This document shows positions 1 through 12,192 of a DNA stretch of 64,000 nt, piece by piece. Below the pieces are notes generated by a model, which was not told where the DNA came from, searched no databases, and worked only from the letters and a program-made list of their open reading frames with translations. Position numbers and translations under genes: made by a program. Where the stretch lies: assembly GCA_030686995.1 (NCBI GenBank), contig CM060691.1:62719838-62783837 (forward strand), given 5' to 3'. Source of the DNA: Artemisia argyi (Eukaryota > Streptophyta > Magnoliopsida > Asterales > Asteraceae). The stretch's first letter is position 1; the number at the start of each line of letters is the position of its first letter.

Positions 1-765
1 GCCCACTCTTTAACTATTTTCCCGTGGGGAGATACATGCTTAAAACTCAATCACAAGTCTTTTATACCGGGTATTGAAATACCGTCAGGCCAATGTTATT
101 TGCTTAAGTTACTATTGTCAGAAGTCCCTCTATCATGAACCTTAATCACCTGAAGGGTGAACGTAAATAATTGTGGATAGTACTATTAGTGATTAACAAT
201 CCTCGTTTGGTTGTTGGAGAAAACACCAGGCGCACTTTATTGTTCTTATAAATAGGTTATTGACAAATACCTATCTTTGGGGGCCTATTACTTACCATCA
301 TAATTCATATTTATGATTGGCTGTTAATCGTTGAGTATCATGAGCTTAAGGCAATAACAGGAACATTAAATTTTCTTAACATATTGATTGTATGTGATTA
401 CAATACATTCGTAACTTGTGATTAAACTCTTAAACTCAAACCTATGAATATCACTCAACTTTATGTTGACTTTAGCATGTTTATCTCAGGTAACTAAACA
501 AGATGGATCTGGATGGCACGGAGTGGGCAAAAGCATGACAAGAACCATAATAAACTACTTATTTTCCTTCAGAATAAAACACGTTCTTGACTTAATAATG
601 TTATGTATCCCAGATATTTGGTATTTTAAAATAAATTTAATTTTAATACTTCACTTTGTGTTGTCTACTATGATTGTGACAAAGATCCTCGAAGTAATAC
701 CCCGAAAGTCTCCCGCTGACATGTTAAGTCTTCCGCTGTTAAAAACGACTTTTGGGGGTGTTACA
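1..765 (+). repeat. Tekay A 5' LTR, 3' part only
   Basis: This is a copy of 9482-10251 and ends with GGGGGTGTTACA, directly before the primer-binding site. About 2.6 kb of the LTR lies upstream of the window. The 3' copy carries one extra 5-bp unit in a GATTGTATTGTATG stretch. ORFs seen here are LTR artefacts. Confidence 0.95.
247..254 (+). promoter_or_regulatory. LTR TATA box (TATAAATA), Tekay A 5' LTR
   Basis: TATAAATA lies about 510 bp before the LTR end, a plausible core promoter for the element's RNA. The same motif is at 9728-9735 in the 3' LTR. No experimental start site is known from sequence alone. Confidence 0.5.
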
Positions 766-766
766 G

Positions 767-786
767 ATTGGTATTCAGAGCCACGG
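767..786 (+). other. Primer-binding site, initiator tRNA-Met type (Tekay A)
   Basis: ATTGGTATTCAGAGCC follows the 5' LTR end within 2 bp. It matches the usual plant Met-tRNA primer site TGGTATCAGAGC, with one extra T. Minus-strand DNA synthesis would start here. Confidence 0.8.
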
Positions 787-999
787 TTATAGAGAACCAG
801 ATGTTTTAAACATTGGACTATAACTACACTTTAACTGGACCATTTTTACAAAATACCACTTCATGCTCTCCGTGCCTACAATCCAACATCTGGTAGAAAA
901 GTTACTTCTCATTATTTCTTACTTATATAACTTGATATATGCTTACATGTTATGATTATGCTAATAACTATGTTTACTAACCGGGATTATTACAGTACC

Positions 1000-2037
1000 A
1001 TGTCTTCCAAACCCAACTTCATTGTGTTGTTATCGGATTCGGAAACTGGGAGCTCTACACCTATTGAACCAACTCTTGCTCCAATGACTGTGTCACCTAC
1101 AACAGACAAGAATAAGGAAAGTCAGCAATCCTTTACTTCACCTCAAGCATCAACTGGTCCAATCAGACGCAGTAAGCAAACTTCTCCATTCCAGCCTTAT
1201 GAACCAACCACTGCTGGAAAAGCTCTTTCATATGCTGAAGAAAAAGACATCTGGGATGATACTAAATGGAAAAAGGAAGTTGCTCCAACTGCAGAACCAG
1301 TGATACTACCTAGCATATTTTATCAGCAGACTACTACTGTACCAGTGACAATCAACAGTCCACCACCTGTGAAAACTTCCAGTGCTCCTCTACCTTATCA
1401 ACCAAGGAATTACCAGATTCGTCCTACCTCCTCAGATCCTTACTGTTATGCAAGAACCAACCATAAGGCTCGTAAGCGGGTCAATGCTCGCAAATGGTCA
1501 TTTCTACTACCAATCCTTAAGTATTGGAGATCTCAAGAAGGTACTCCCACCAACAGAGAACTTGGTGAAAGATCATCATTTGCTGCATCCAAGATCCTTC
1601 CAGTCACTGGAGAACCCATTCACCATACCATACCACTCTTGGCAGCTAGGTTAGTAAGACATGAAGACAGGTTAGACGCCATAGCCACCTTGGTGAACAA
1701 CATCCCTAATGAACTAATAGAAGTCATGTCAGCTGAGATAGAACAACTTGTGATGGGACACCTAGAGACGGGAACCATAATTGAACAACTAAGTACCCAA
1801 TTCAGTGAAGCTATGGAATTCATCGGATTACTTTGCTCTGCTAACACCGTAAACAGGGATATCATGTGTGACATCGATCAAGCCCTCGACACCACAAGAG
1901 CCCAAGTCATGTCTCTGCGACGTGCACAACAAGAAACACAAGCTAGGGAGAGAGATCGAGACCAAATCATAGAAACCATGGCCGCCAAAATTCAGGAACT
2001 AGAACGTCGTCTTGATGATAACCAAGGAAAACCCTAG
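1000..2037 (+). CDS. Extra ORF upstream of gag (Tekay accessory protein, unknown function)
   Basis: A 345-residue ORF between the primer site and gag-pol, absent from canonical Ty3 elements. The start at 1000 (ATG TCT TCC) is preferred to an in-frame ATG at 952, because Tekay B has a matching MSS start and an acceptor-like TTATTACAG lies just upstream. The first 20 residues contain FIVLLSDSE, a hydrophobic run followed by acidic and serine residues, which fits a SUMO-interacting motif. A Ser/Thr/Pro-rich, low-complexity stretch follows (about 20-150), then a basic patch (KARKRVNARK), then a probable coiled coil over the last 120 residues (heptad-like, ending in IQELERRL). I recall similar proline-rich, coiled-coil upstream ORFs in Asteraceae Tekay elements. 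A broken homologue lies in Tekay B. The function is unknown. Confidence 0.8.
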   Translation: MSSKPNFIVLLSDSETGSSTPIEPTLAPMTVSPTTDKNKESQQSFTSPQASTGPIRRSKQTSPFQPYEPTTAGKALSYAEEKDIWDDTKWKKEVAPTAEPVILPSIFYQQTTTVPVTINSPPPVKTSSAPLPYQPRNYQIRPTSSDPYCYARTNHKARKRVNARKWSFLLPILKYWRSQEGTPTNRELGERSSFAASKILPVTGEPIHHTIPLLAARLVRHEDRLDAIATLVNNIPNELIEVMSAEIEQLVMGHLETGTIIEQLSTQFSEAMEFIGLLCSANTVNRDIMCDIDQALDTTRAQVMSLRRAQQETQARERDRDQIIETMAAKIQELERRLDDNQGKP

Positions 2038-2322
2038 AATGCCATAGATTGTCGATGTAGCCTCACCCACATCACAGTAATAACTTGTATTTGAATGTCC
2101 TAGAAGATATGTCAACAAGAATAAATAAGTGATGTAAACTCAAAACGACAATCTAATCAGTGATGTTATGTTTGCTTTATTTTCATAAGTGTTATGATAT
2201 CGTATATTGCATCGTGATATATGTGACACTATTATAACTTTGAACCTATTGATGTTACTAAATAGTCTAACACAAGATGGTTATTATGAAAATTCTGAAA
2301 ATATATTCTCATTTTTAGGAAT

Positions 2323-5300
2323 ATGGCACCTAAGAGAACCGTGACCACTACCTCAGCAGCAACCATGACACCGGAAGAGATCCAACAAGCAATCACCAAT
2401 GGAATCAATGCAGCCTTAGCCGAACAAGCAAATGCTAATGCACAACCGGCAAGAAATGTTGCTCCCGCACCTCGCCAATGTACCTATAAAGACTTTATGG
2501 CTTGTCAGCCAACTTACTTCATGGGTACTGAAGGGATAACTAAACTTGCCCATTGGTTCGAGAGATGCGAAACGGTATTCCAAAGGAGTGGATGCTCAGA
2601 AAACAACAGGGTCACATTTGCCACCGGAACCTTAATGGATGACGCTTTGTCATGGTGGACCGCTACAACTCAAACTTTAGGTACAGAAGCAGCATACCAA
2701 CTCTCCTGGACGGAATTCAAAGCCAAGATCCTAAAGAAGTACTGTCCTCGATCCGAAATAAGAAAACTGGAAGACGAATTCCATGTCCTTGCAGTCAAAG
2801 GAATCGATCTTAGGGCTTACAACAGGAGATTCCACGAGCTGATGGCATTATGTCCTTCTATCGTACCAGATTTAGAGAAAACTCTGGAGAAGTATATTGA
2901 AGGTCTTCCCCGGAATATTGAAGGAAACGTCACAGCATCCAACCCACCATCACTAGAAGTCGCAATGGAGCTAGCACAAAAACTCCTAGACCGCGAAATC
3001 AAGTGCAACGAACTCAAAAGAAAGCTCGATGACAGGAGAACCACCCACCACCAAAACCACAATCACTACCATAACGGCCATCGCAACAACAACCATCACC
3101 ACAACAACAACTACAACAGGATCAACCAACAACAACACCAGAACAAGAACCCACATCGTCAACAACAGAACCAACGACAAGAACCTCCTAAGATATTTAC
3201 GGCAACCAATGGCAATGGATATCAAGGTATTAAGCCACAGTGCAACCGATGCAAGCTTCATCACAATGGTGCTTGTACAGTGAAATGCCATAAATGCCAA
3301 AGGATAGGTCATGCCACAAAAGATTGTAGGACCCCTGCTACCGGCAACAACCTACAACCAATAGCACCAACATGTTACTCATGCGGAGAAACCGGACACT
3401 TCAAGAACCGCTGTCCAAAGGGAAATGGTCAGAACACTGCACGAGTAAGAGCATACGTGATGGGAAATGAAAATGAACCACAAAACCCCGACGTTGTCAC
3501 GGGTACGTTCTTATTAAATCATCATAATGCTAGAGTATTATTTGATTCTGGAGCAGATAAGAGCTTCGTGTCAGATACGTTTGCCCCTTTCATTAACTCT
3601 AACCCTTCTAAGCTAAAAACCACATACGAGATAGAAATGGCCAATGGGAACTTAATTAGCACCAACTCGGTTTTAAAAGATTGTACCATAACCCTCGTAG
3701 GAGAATCCTTTCCTATTGACCTGATGCCTGTCCAACTCGGTAGTTTTGATGCTATCATCGGAATGGATTGGTTATCCAAACATCATGCTAAGATTCATTG
3801 TGACGAGAAAGCCATACACATTCCTTTTAAGAATGAAACCCTCGTTATCCATGGCGACAAGAATAAAAACCGATACGGAATCATCTCATGCCTCAGAATG
3901 ATAAAATACATGAACGAAGGATGTCATGTATTCATGGTTCAGGTGACGGAAAGTAAGTTAACCAAGAAACAACTTAAAGATGTACCTATCGTTAAGGAAT
4001 TCCCCGAAGTATTTCCTGAAGATCTACCCGGTCTTCCACCGACACGCCAAGTAGAGTTCCAAATTGAACTAGTGCCTGGAGCGGCACCAGTAGCAAAAGT
4101 ACCTTACAGGTTGGCACCTTCCGAAATGGAGGAACTATCGGAACAACTAAAGGAATTATCCGATAAAGGTTTCATTAGACCAAGTTCATCACCTTGGGGA
4201 GCCCCAGTTCTATTTGTTAAAAAGAAAGACGGATCATTCCGAATGTGCATAGATTACCGAGAGTTAAACAAACTCACTATAAAGAACCGATATCCTTTAC
4301 CTAGAATAGACGATTTATTTGATCAATTACAAGGATCGAGTGTATACTCGAAGATTGATCTAAGGTCGGGATACCATCAATTGAGAGTTCGGGAAGAAGA
4401 TATTCCCAAGACAGCCTTCAGAACCCGTTATGGACACTATGAATTTCAAGTAATGCCATTTGGTCTAACAAACGCACCCGCTGTGTTTATGGACCTAATG
4501 AACCGAGTATGCAAGCCATATTTGGACAAATTCGTGATAGTGTTCATTGACGACATTCTGATCTACTCTCGTAACAAAGAGGAACATGCCAATCATTTGA
4601 GAACAATCCTAGAGTTACTTAGGAAGGAAAAGTTGTACGCGAAATTCTCAAAATGTGACTTTTGGATTCCCACGGTGCAATTTTTGGGACACGTAATCAA
4701 TAGTCAAGGAATACACGTGGATCCTGCAAAAATAGAGGCAGTTAAAGAATGGTCATCACCTACAACTCCCACAGAAGTACGTCAATTTTTAGGTCTTGCA
4801 GGTTACTACCGGAGATTTATTGAAGGTTTCTCTAAAATCTCAAAACCATTGACCAAGTTGACCCAAAAGAACGAAAAGTACGTTTGGGGACAAGAAGCAG
4901 AATCAGCCTTCCAACTGTTAAAACAAAAGCTTTGTGAAGCTCCAATACTAGCATTGCCAGAAGGAAGCAAAGATTTCGTGCTATATTGTGACGCTTCGTA
5001 CCATGGTTTAGGTGCAGTTTTGATACAACGGGATAAGGTAATAGCATATGCCTCACGTCAACTGAAGAAACATGAGGAAAATTACACAACCCATGATCTA
5101 GAACTAGGAGCAATAGTATTCGCTCTTAAATTATGGAGACACTATCTATACGGCACCAAGTGTATCGTGTTTACAGATCACAAAAGTCTTCAACACATCC
5201 TAGATCAAAAGGATCTAAACATGAGACAACGCCGTTGGTTAGAATTGCTTAGTGATTATGATTGTGAAATCCGTTATCACCCAGGAAAGGCTAATGTAGT

Positions 5301-6813
5301 AGCAGATGCATTAAGCCGAAAAGAAAGACCAAAACCTCTCAGGGTCAGATCGTTAGGCATGACTATTTGTTCACCCCTTCCAACACAAATCATTATCGCC
5401 CAGAGCGAGGCTCTCAAGAAAGAAAATCGACCAATTGAAAAGATTTTTGGTATGCCGGAAAACGAAAACGGATTTGTGAAAAGATCAAATGGAATGCTTT
5501 GTTTCAAGGAAAGAAGCTGGATTCCTCTCTTCGGAGGTATTCGTGACCTTATCATGCATGAATCTCACAAGTCAAAATACTCCATTCACCCAGGTTCCGA
5601 CAAGATGTACCAAGATCTTAAGAAACTATATTGGTGGCCGAACATGAAAGCCGACATCGCTGAGTACGTCAGTAAATGTCTAACATGTTCAAGAATAAAA
5701 GCAGAATACCAGAAACCCTCCGGATTACTCACCCAACCTGAACTCCCCATGTGGAAATGGGAACGCATTACAATGGACTTCATCACCAAACTTCCCAAAA
5801 CCCCTACCGGCTACGATACGATATGGGTTATCGTTGATCGTCTCACCAAGTCAGCTCATTTCCTACCAATCAAAGAAACTGATGAAATGAACACGCTTGC
5901 TCAGGTATATCTGAAGGAAATTGTATCACGACATGGAGTGCCGATTTCCATTATATCAGATCGCGACAGTCGTTTCACGTCTCATTTTTGGAAATCATTG
6001 CAAAAAGCTTTAGGAACAAAGCTGGATATGAGCACAGCCTATCACCCACAAACCGATGGTCAAAGTGAGAGAACAATACAAACCTTAGAAGATATGCTAC
6101 GCGCTTGTGTTATAGACTTCGGAAAAGGTTGGGACAAACACTTACCATTAGCAGAATTCTCATACAACAACAGTTATCATACCAGTATCAAGGCAGCACC
6201 ATTCGAAGCACTTTACGGTAGAAAGTGTAGATCGCCCGTTTGCTGGGCAGAAGTCGGAGAAGTACAACTCACAGGACCGGATCTAGTTCATGAGACAACC
6301 GAGAAAATCATCAAAATCAAACAACGTTTACAAACCGCTAGAGACCGACAGAAAAGTTACGCCGACCTAAAAAGAAAACCCATGGAATTTCAGATTGGAG
6401 ATAAAGTTATGTTAAAAGTATCACCATGGAGAGGAATGATACGATTCGGAAAGAGGGGAAAGTTAAACCCAAGATACATCGGTCCATTCAAAATCCTAGA
6501 AAGAATTGGACCCACGGCATATAAACTTGAACTACCCGAGGAACTTAGCCGAATTCACAACACTTTTCATGTGTCAAATCTCAAGAAGTGTTTATCCGAT
6601 GAATCTTTGGTCATTCCATTGAAAGAATTACAACTTGATGACAAACTCGTTTTTACCGAGGAACCAGTAGAAATCATGGATAGAGAAGTCAAACAACTAA
6701 AACAAAACCGTATCCCTATCATAAAAGTTCGATGGGACTCTAAACGAGGACCAGAGTATACTTGGGAACGCGAGGACCAGTTTCGCACCAAGTACCCACA
6801 CCTCTTTTCTTAG
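2323..6813 (+). CDS. Gag-Pol polyprotein, Ty3/gypsy chromovirus (intact)
   Basis: A 1496-residue uninterrupted polyprotein able to supply all replication functions. Domains by residue: gag capsid about 50-230; a His/Asn/Gln-rich linker about 240-290; two CCHC knuckles, [14 protein letters not shown] at 322 and [14 protein letters not shown] at 351; protease with DSGAD at about 408; reverse transcriptase with FIDD at 741-744; RNase H with catalytic Asp at about 890; integrase with an HHCC zinc region and D1152, D1213, E1249 at D-D-35-E spacing; and a C-terminal chromodomain-like region from about 1417 with TWERED near 1485. The start follows an acceptor-like CATTTTTAG at 2313-2321. All catalytic residues I can identify are present. 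No stop or frameshift is seen, so the element is probably competent, although its expression is unknown. Confidence 0.95.
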   Translation: MAPKRTVTTTSAATMTPEEIQQAITNGINAALAEQANANAQPARNVAPAPRQCTYKDFMACQPTYFMGTEGITKLAHWFERCETVFQRSGCSENNRVTFATGTLMDDALSWWTATTQTLGTEAAYQLSWTEFKAKILKKYCPRSEIRKLEDEFHVLAVKGIDLRAYNRRFHELMALCPSIVPDLEKTLEKYIEGLPRNIEGNVTASNPPSLEVAMELAQKLLDREIKCNELKRKLDDRRTTHHQNHNHYHNGHRNNNHHHNNNYNRINQQQHQNKNPHRQQQNQRQEPPKIFTATNGNGYQGIKPQCNRCKLHHNGACTVKCHKCQRIGHATKDCRTPATGNNLQPIAPTCYSCGETGHFKNRCPKGNGQNTARVRAYVMGNENEPQNPDVVTGTFLLNHHNARVLFDSGADKSFVSDTFAPFINSNPSKLKTTYEIEMANGNLISTNSVLKDCTITLVGESFPIDLMPVQLGSFDAIIGMDWLSKHHAKIHCDEKAIHIPFKNETLVIHGDKNKNRYGIISCLRMIKYMNEGCHVFMVQVTESKLTKKQLKDVPIVKEFPEVFPEDLPGLPPTRQVEFQIELVPGAAPVAKVPYRLAPSEMEELSEQLKELSDKGFIRPSSSPWGAPVLFVKKKDGSFRMCIDYRELNKLTIKNRYPLPRIDDLFDQLQGSSVYSKIDLRSGYHQLRVREEDIPKTAFRTRYGHYEFQVMPFGLTNAPAVFMDLMNRVCKPYLDKFVIVFIDDILIYSRNKEEHANHLRTILELLRKEKLYAKFSKCDFWIPTVQFLGHVINSQGIHVDPAKIEAVKEWSSPTTPTEVRQFLGLAGYYRRFIEGFSKISKPLTKLTQKNEKYVWGQEAESAFQLLKQKLCEAPILALPEGSKDFVLYCDASYHGLGAVLIQRDKVIAYASRQLKKHEENYTTHDLELGAIVFALKLWRHYLYGTKCIVFTDHKSLQHILDQKDLNMRQRRWLELLSDYDCEIRYHPGKANVVADALSRKERPKPLRVRSLGMTICSPLPTQIIIAQSEALKKENRPIEKIFGMPENENGFVKRSNGMLCFKERSWIPLFGGIRDLIMHESHKSKYSIHPGSDKMYQDLKKLYWWPNMKADIAEYVSKCLTCSRIKAEYQKPSGLLTQPELPMWKWERITMDFITKLPKTPTGYDTIWVIVDRLTKSAHFLPIKETDEMNTLAQVYLKEIVSRHGVPISIISDRDSRFTSHFWKSLQKALGTKLDMSTAYHPQTDGQSERTIQTLEDMLRACVIDFGKGWDKHLPLAEFSYNNSYHTSIKAAPFEALYGRKCRSPVCWAEVGEVQLTGPDLVHETTEKIIKIKQRLQTARDRQKSYADLKRKPMEFQIGDKVMLKVSPWRGMIRFGKRGKLNPRYIGPFKILERIGPTAYKLELPEELSRIHNTFHVSNLKKCLSDESLVIPLKELQLDDKLVFTEEPVEIMDREVKQLKQNRIPIIKVRWDSKRGPEYTWEREDQFRTKYPHLFS

Positions 6814-6860
6814 ACACCCTTGGCAACCCTCCTAAACTCGAATTCCGGGACGGAATTCAC

Positions 6861-9800
6861 TGTAAGATGTATGTACTGTAGCCTCTCGTAATTTTCCCAA
6901 CGGTTAGTAAATACTTACTAGTTGTTACGTTATTTAAATACCCACTTTTACGTATGACAAAATTTTTTTTTTATATAATTCACAACAGTAAATCGTGAAT
7001 TATCTTTTGCTTAGAAACGTTGCTTGCACACAAACCTAGATAGTCTAAATTATCGCGAATATACATATACTAAAAACATTTATATTTTATAAATATACGT
7101 TTCGTTATCTATACCGTACAATATTTATATATTCCGGAACCTACGAAAATTCCCGAGATTGCTCACTATCGTTACTTGAACTTATCCCGACTCCCTAAAA
7201 TTTCTATGTGGACCCCACATCTTAAATGGGCCCCACTTCCTAGTATTTATACCAACCGGACCCTTTCATTTTTTTTTCTCTTCTTTCTGCTGGACCGAAA
7301 CCAAAGCCAAAGCCCAAAAGGCTCATAAGCCCAAACGCACCCTTTTAGTTATTTTTTTTTTCTTTGCAAACACACCTCGACACCCCCAAATGCACCCTAA
7401 TATCTAACGATTCCTACACATAACGAACCTATATTTTTGCACATTATGGATTATCTACTGCCCAAGAATCATACGAGACCAAAGTTTTACTCACATGTTT
7501 TCGTCACTACCACTTAAAACAATCAAAGCTAAGACATGAACCCTCCAAGGAGATAAGGCCAAATCGTGGCATGATGACTCTTCCACACCTCCCCTTCTCC
7601 CCTATCACGAGAATATGAACAGAGATTGTGTCAGGAATGTATCACAAGGATACTTGGCCTTTACGAATGTCATTGGACAAATAATAAGGCAACACTATTT
7701 GCTTAACATGAAACCAAATCGTTCCTATGATCTCACGTACCTTAAAACGCAATATATATAACAAGCACATGCACTCACAACTTGAAGCACACTTGTACGT
7801 ACCAAAACTCACACAAACAAGAAACACAAAAGCTACATTGGAACCCTACGGAGTGCACAAGGGAACCATCGAAGGCTTGAAGTGAACCATCGAAGGCTTG
7901 AAGTGAACCATCGAAGACTTGAAGTGAACCATCGAAGGCTTGAAGTGAACCATCGAAGGCTTGAAGTGAACCACGAGGCATTGAACCACATACACGAACC
8001 ATTCTCACCATTTTACTCCACCTTTGAGGTGAGGTGAGACTTCCAAAATCTCTATTTCTTATATATATATGTACACGTATCATTCATTTTTCACAAACAC
8101 TTCGTCTAAGTAAAACAAGAAATTAAAACGTAACACATGTGTAATATTTGTTATTCTACACGTTTACTAAGTCACAAACGAGCATACATAACTATTTCAA
8201 GTGTATATCAAGGTTTAAATACTAAAAACCATACGATCTTAATGCGTATAAGACATGCACGTTACTCACTAAAAGACTTAGAATTATTTTGAACTTCTAT
8301 AATTTTGCGTATCGAGTTTTAACCCTACACTTTGGCCTCGTCATTTTAAAAATCGACACATGACCACCTATTATTTTCATGCGAGCTAATTGCCTACTTG
8401 AAATAGAAACAAGAATGATAAATATTACGACCTAATAACTTCATTTAAACACCTAACGAGACTCAAAGTAAACCGCTATAGAAACTGTTTTCAGAATCTT
8501 TTAAACCTTACGTGGGCTTATAAGCCCAAAAAGCTCTTTTTAGCTTATTGTAATAAGTTATGAGAATAAGCTGTTTTGAAATGATGTTATAACTTAAAAT
8601 TATGGATTTCGACTAACCTAGTGTTCCCCCTAACCTCGTGAATCGTTAAACCTTAACGGGCCCTTATTTTTGCTCGTTAAGCCCAATAAAAGAAATAAGC
8701 TAATAAAAAGCTAATAAGCTGTGAAAATAAGCTTTTCTAAATATTTTGAGCTTAATGAAATAATAAAATTTTTAAGTTTTGAATTTGGTAAGTTTGGACC
8801 ATTTTTGCAAATATACGAGAGATAAGGACTAAATTCGCCAAATGGGTAAACTTTAGTGAAAAGTATAAAAACTATTTTATAAGGGGTATAAACTGTAAAT
8901 ATTGAAACTAAAGGATAATAAATGTATATATTTGATATTTGGACTAAAAATGTAAATATATATAACCTTTGGACTAACGGCGTAAATATTTTCCGTTAAG
9001 GGTAAAAAGTGTAAGATTAATAAAACCTTAAGGATCGAATTGAAACATTTAATTTTGATAAATAAATCTATATTTAGTATATAAATTTGATTATATATTA
9101 AAAACGATAAATAATAAAACGTAACTTATTATATATATATAATACAAATAAAACTTATATGACGATAATCAAATTTAAACGATATAAATACGTTAATTAT
9201 TTCTTGTAAAACGATACGTTTATTTCTGTTATAAAAACTAACTTTATATCAATCATCGATATTTTTACTTACGAGATATAATTATATATAACGTTGTTTT
9301 AAAACTTTAGGCACTTAAACAAACACGAGATTTATTCGTAACTAAATAACAAGTATTCGCGATAAAACCAGATTTAGACTATTAACTGAAACTTGCATTA
9401 TCTTTTAGGTTGTGTTGTGTGAAGCCATTTCCTTGCTTTGTTGAGACTACGATACCACTGTACTACTAAGGTGATTTCATAGCCCACTCTTTAACTATTT
9501 TCCCGTGGGGAGATACATGCTTAAAACTCAATCACAAGTCTTTTATACCGGGTATTGAAATACCGTCAGGCCAATGTTATTTGCTTAAGTTACTATTGTC
9601 AGAAGTCCCTCTATCATGAACCTTAATCACCTGAAGGGTGAACGTAAATAATTGTGGATAGTACTATTAGTGATTAACAATCCTCGTTTGGTTGTTGGAG
9701 AAAACACCAGGCGCACTTTATTGTTCTTATAAATAGGTTATTGACAAATACCTATCTTTGGGGGCCTATTACTTACCATCATAATTCATATTTATGATTG

Positions 9801-10251
9801 GCTGTTAATCGTTGAGTATCATGAGCTTAAGGCAATAACAGGAACATTAAATTTTCTTAACATATTGATTGTATTGTATGTGATTACAATACATTCGTAA
9901 CTTGTGATTAAACTCTTAAACTCAAACCTATGAATATCACTCAACTTTATGTTGACTTTAGCATGTTTATCTCAGGTAACTAAACAAGATGGATCTGGAT
10001 GGCACGGAGTGGGCAAAAGCATGACAAGAACCATAATAAACTACTTATTTTCCTTCAGAATAAAACACGTTCTTGACTTAATAATGTTATGTATCCCAGA
10101 TATTTGGTATTTTAAAATAAATTTAATTTTAATACTTCACTTTGTGTTGTCTACTATGATTGTGACAAAGATCCTCGAAGTAATACCCCGAAAGTCTCCC
10201 GCTGACATGTTAAGTCTTCCGCTGTTAAAAACGACTTTTGGGGGTGTTACA
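6861..10251 (+). repeat. Tekay A 3' LTR (3391 bp)
   Basis: The LTR starts with TGTAAGATG, 48 bp after the gag-pol stop, and ends with GTGTTACA. TGTAA and TTACA are short terminal inverted repeats. The segment 9482-10251 duplicates the window start. A TATAAATA box is at 9728-9735. The middle part (about 8800-9400) is AT-rich with no credible ORF. The exact left boundary is inferred from the terminal motif. Confidence 0.9.
7863..7967 (+). repeat. 21-bp minisatellite, five tandem copies, in Tekay A LTR
   Basis: Five near-perfect copies of GAACCATCGAAGGCTTGAAGT. The third copy has GAC in place of GGC. A sixth, degenerate start follows (GAACCACGAGG). It lies in the U3 part, about 1.8 kb upstream of the TATA box, and is probably variable in copy number. 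Confidence 0.95.
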
Positions 10252-10755
10252 GTATGTTGTAAAGTAGTTTAGTAGTTGTGATCTAGTTGTGCTTAGAAGA
10301 AGGTGTGAAGTCTTGAAGAAGTTGTGAAGGTGTGAAGAAGGTGTGAAGTTGTGAAGAAGTTGTGAGATTGGTTCTAGCTACGATTAGAACTCGACATTTA
10401 GCTTAGTTTCGTTAACTCGTGTAAGCCAAGGTGTGTAAGGTTTCTCCACCATAAGGAGTTTGTTGACATAGTGAAGAAAACTCTCGAGTGTGGTACTCGG
10501 GGAGTGGAGTAGGGCAAGGAAGGTGTCCTTGTAGCCGAATCACTATAAATTCGCGTGTTGTGGTTTGATCTTTCTAACTCTATCTTTTCTTCATTACATT
10601 TCAATACTTTCATTATTTGATTAGAATTGCTTATATTGGTTGTCACTTGAATTCACTTGAGATCGAATCGAAAGTTTTTAATAAGCTACAAAATATTTTG
10701 GTAATAACTTTAAAAAGGACGTAAAACTATTCAACCCCCCCTTATAGTTTTCCAC
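10252..10755 (+). repeat. Diverged SIRE-like Copia LTR, 3' fragment
   Basis: This shares the order of landmarks with the SIRE B LTR at about 26930-27360: a CTCGACAT block, AGGTTTCTCCACC, a CTCTCGAG block, CCTTGTAGCCGAA, GTGTTGTGGTTTGATC, and the end CTATTCAACCCCCCCTTATAG then TTTTCCACA. No primer-binding site follows, so it is a fragment or solo LTR. Tekay A joins it on the left, so Tekay A probably inserted into this LTR. Positions 10296-10370 hold a short degenerate GTGAAGAAG-type repeat. Confidence 0.8.
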
Positions 10756-10789
10756 ACAATCTTCAATCAAGAACCCTAATTAGGGTTTA

Positions 10790-11384
10790 TGTGGATTACA
10801 AGAATTACCCCTTACCTCTTTTGTAATTCAATCCAAGAATCAAACAATAGTGTGTTTGATTCACGTTCTTGTACACACGTACTAATTCAAGAAAAAGTTT
10901 ATGCAAGTAATTAAACACAAAACTTGTTTTGATTCAAGAAAATTGAATCCCTAAAGGGATTGTTTGATGGATCGACTAGAACATGAAAAAGGATAGAAAA
11001 TACCAAGATGTGTGTGTACAAGTTATGAGAAAACAATGCATCTTGGGTTTGCTTATATACTAATCAATACTTGGAGCACAAGGCACAAAGGAGGTGGGAT
11101 ATCCCCCCTTGGCCGATCGGTTGTGGAGTCCCCTAGGGGATTCTGGAACCTTTCCTTGTTTCCAAATTTTTCTTAGTATTACTTTCCTAATCTTCGTTAA
11201 TAGGTCATTAGTCATTTATCATTAAATACTAATTACTATTACTAGTTTTGTGTTTATTAATAATTACTTATAACATTTTATAAATAATTATTTCTTTTTC
11301 TCTTCATACGTATTGTGTGCAATCCCGTGATCTCAAGTTCGATCCTAACACACGATTATTATTATAATGTCTATAAAACCAACA
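10790..11384 (-). repeat. Angela-like element 3' LTR (about 595 bp)
   Basis: The inner edge is clear. On the - strand AAGTGGGAGC (polypurine tract, 11385-11394) is followed by TGTTGGTTTTATAGACATTA. A TATA-like AGTATATAAGC lies on the - strand near 11052. The outer edge is less certain. I place it at TGTGGATTAC (10790), but it could lie up to 34 bp further left, where a perfect 16-bp palindrome, AACCCTAATTAGGGTT, sits at 10772-10787. Confidence 0.75.
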
Positions 11385-12192
11385 GCTCCCACTTAGACAT
11401 ATCATAATAGTGTGATCACATCGGTTAGCGTCTTGCAACACGCCGATGCCTCTAGTACAACTTGAGTAAGGCTCCTGGAAAACCTTTTAATGATTTCTCA
11501 TTATTATTATCCCTTTGTTTCTAATACCGTGTTAAATAAGGATATGGATCTAGGTCATTCTTTAATTAACCATTCTGTTTCTCGTTGTTAGAAATTGACA
11601 AGATTACCAAATCTTCTGAACCTTTCAGGATAGACCTTGGGTGTGGCCACGCAAACATCTTGACAACCCTACGAGGGGCCCAGCAGTATTAAACTCCAAA
11701 AATTAATTTGAAGGAACAAATTCTATATTGATTACAAGCAAAACACACAAACTTTGTAACACTTCCGAAAACAACCCTTATGACTACCAGTTACGTATAG
11801 CGTTAAGTTGTTCCACAAAAATGTACTACATTCATGACCGTTTTCTTGTATCTCAAGTCTAAGGATAACTTCTTATGATTTACTTAATGACAAGATCCAT
11901 AAAGTAACATCATATAGTTGCGATAAGTCCTATATTCAGTATCATCGAATATCGTCTGAAATGGCATGACTACGCATCAATATACATTAAGTATATTATA
12001 CCAACTTCAGATTTGTCTTAATTTAATAATTTTCCCATATTATTAATTGACAACGGACAATTTAGAATAACTCTTATTCATGGATTTAAACATGCAAAAA
12101 CAGGACAACAATAATTAATAACAGAAATAAACATACCAGCATACTTTATTTCATTAAAATAATAATTGTTTACAATATCCTTTATCCAAATA
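11385..12192 (-). other. Angela-like element 3' untranslated region
   Basis: Noncoding sequence between the RNase H stop and the 3' LTR. It starts with the polypurine tract (plus-strand GCTCCCACTT) at 11385-11394. No ORF or repeat beyond this was found. Confidence 0.7.

Larger units (their letters stand above)
1..10251 (+). mobile_element. Tekay A: nearly complete Ty3/gypsy chromovirus (Tekay-like), young and apparently intact
   Basis: The element runs from inside its 5' LTR (cut by the window start) through a tRNA-Met-type primer site, an extra ORF, a single-frame gag-pol and a 3.4-kb 3' LTR. The order of domains (gag, protease, RT, RNase H, integrase, chromodomain) defines a Ty3/gypsy chromovirus. 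The long LTRs ending in TGTTACA and the integrase and chromodomain wording suggest the Tekay lineage. The visible 765 bp of 5' LTR match the 3' LTR by eye with no substitution and one 5-bp length difference near 390/9872, so insertion was recent. Its right flank is a SIRE-like LTR fragment, so it is nested in older Copia DNA. The left target-site copy lies outside the window. Confidence 0.93.

Noticed and set aside
463..792. 109-codon ORF at the end of the first LTR and its near copy at 9949-10272
   Set aside because: The two are the same LTR sequence, and each ORF simply runs past the LTR end. No protein motif.
3029..3312. ORFs in other frames over the His/Asn/Gln-rich part of Tekay A gag
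   Set aside because: Shadows of a CAN/AAC-rich stretch inside the intact gag-pol frame.
7863..7967. CRISPR-like array
   Set aside because: Units are contiguous with no spacers, in plant LTR DNA.
7775..8083. Repetitive ORF on the - strand with FDGSLQA repeats
   Set aside because: Product of the 21-bp minisatellite, whose length is a multiple of three and therefore keeps a frame open.
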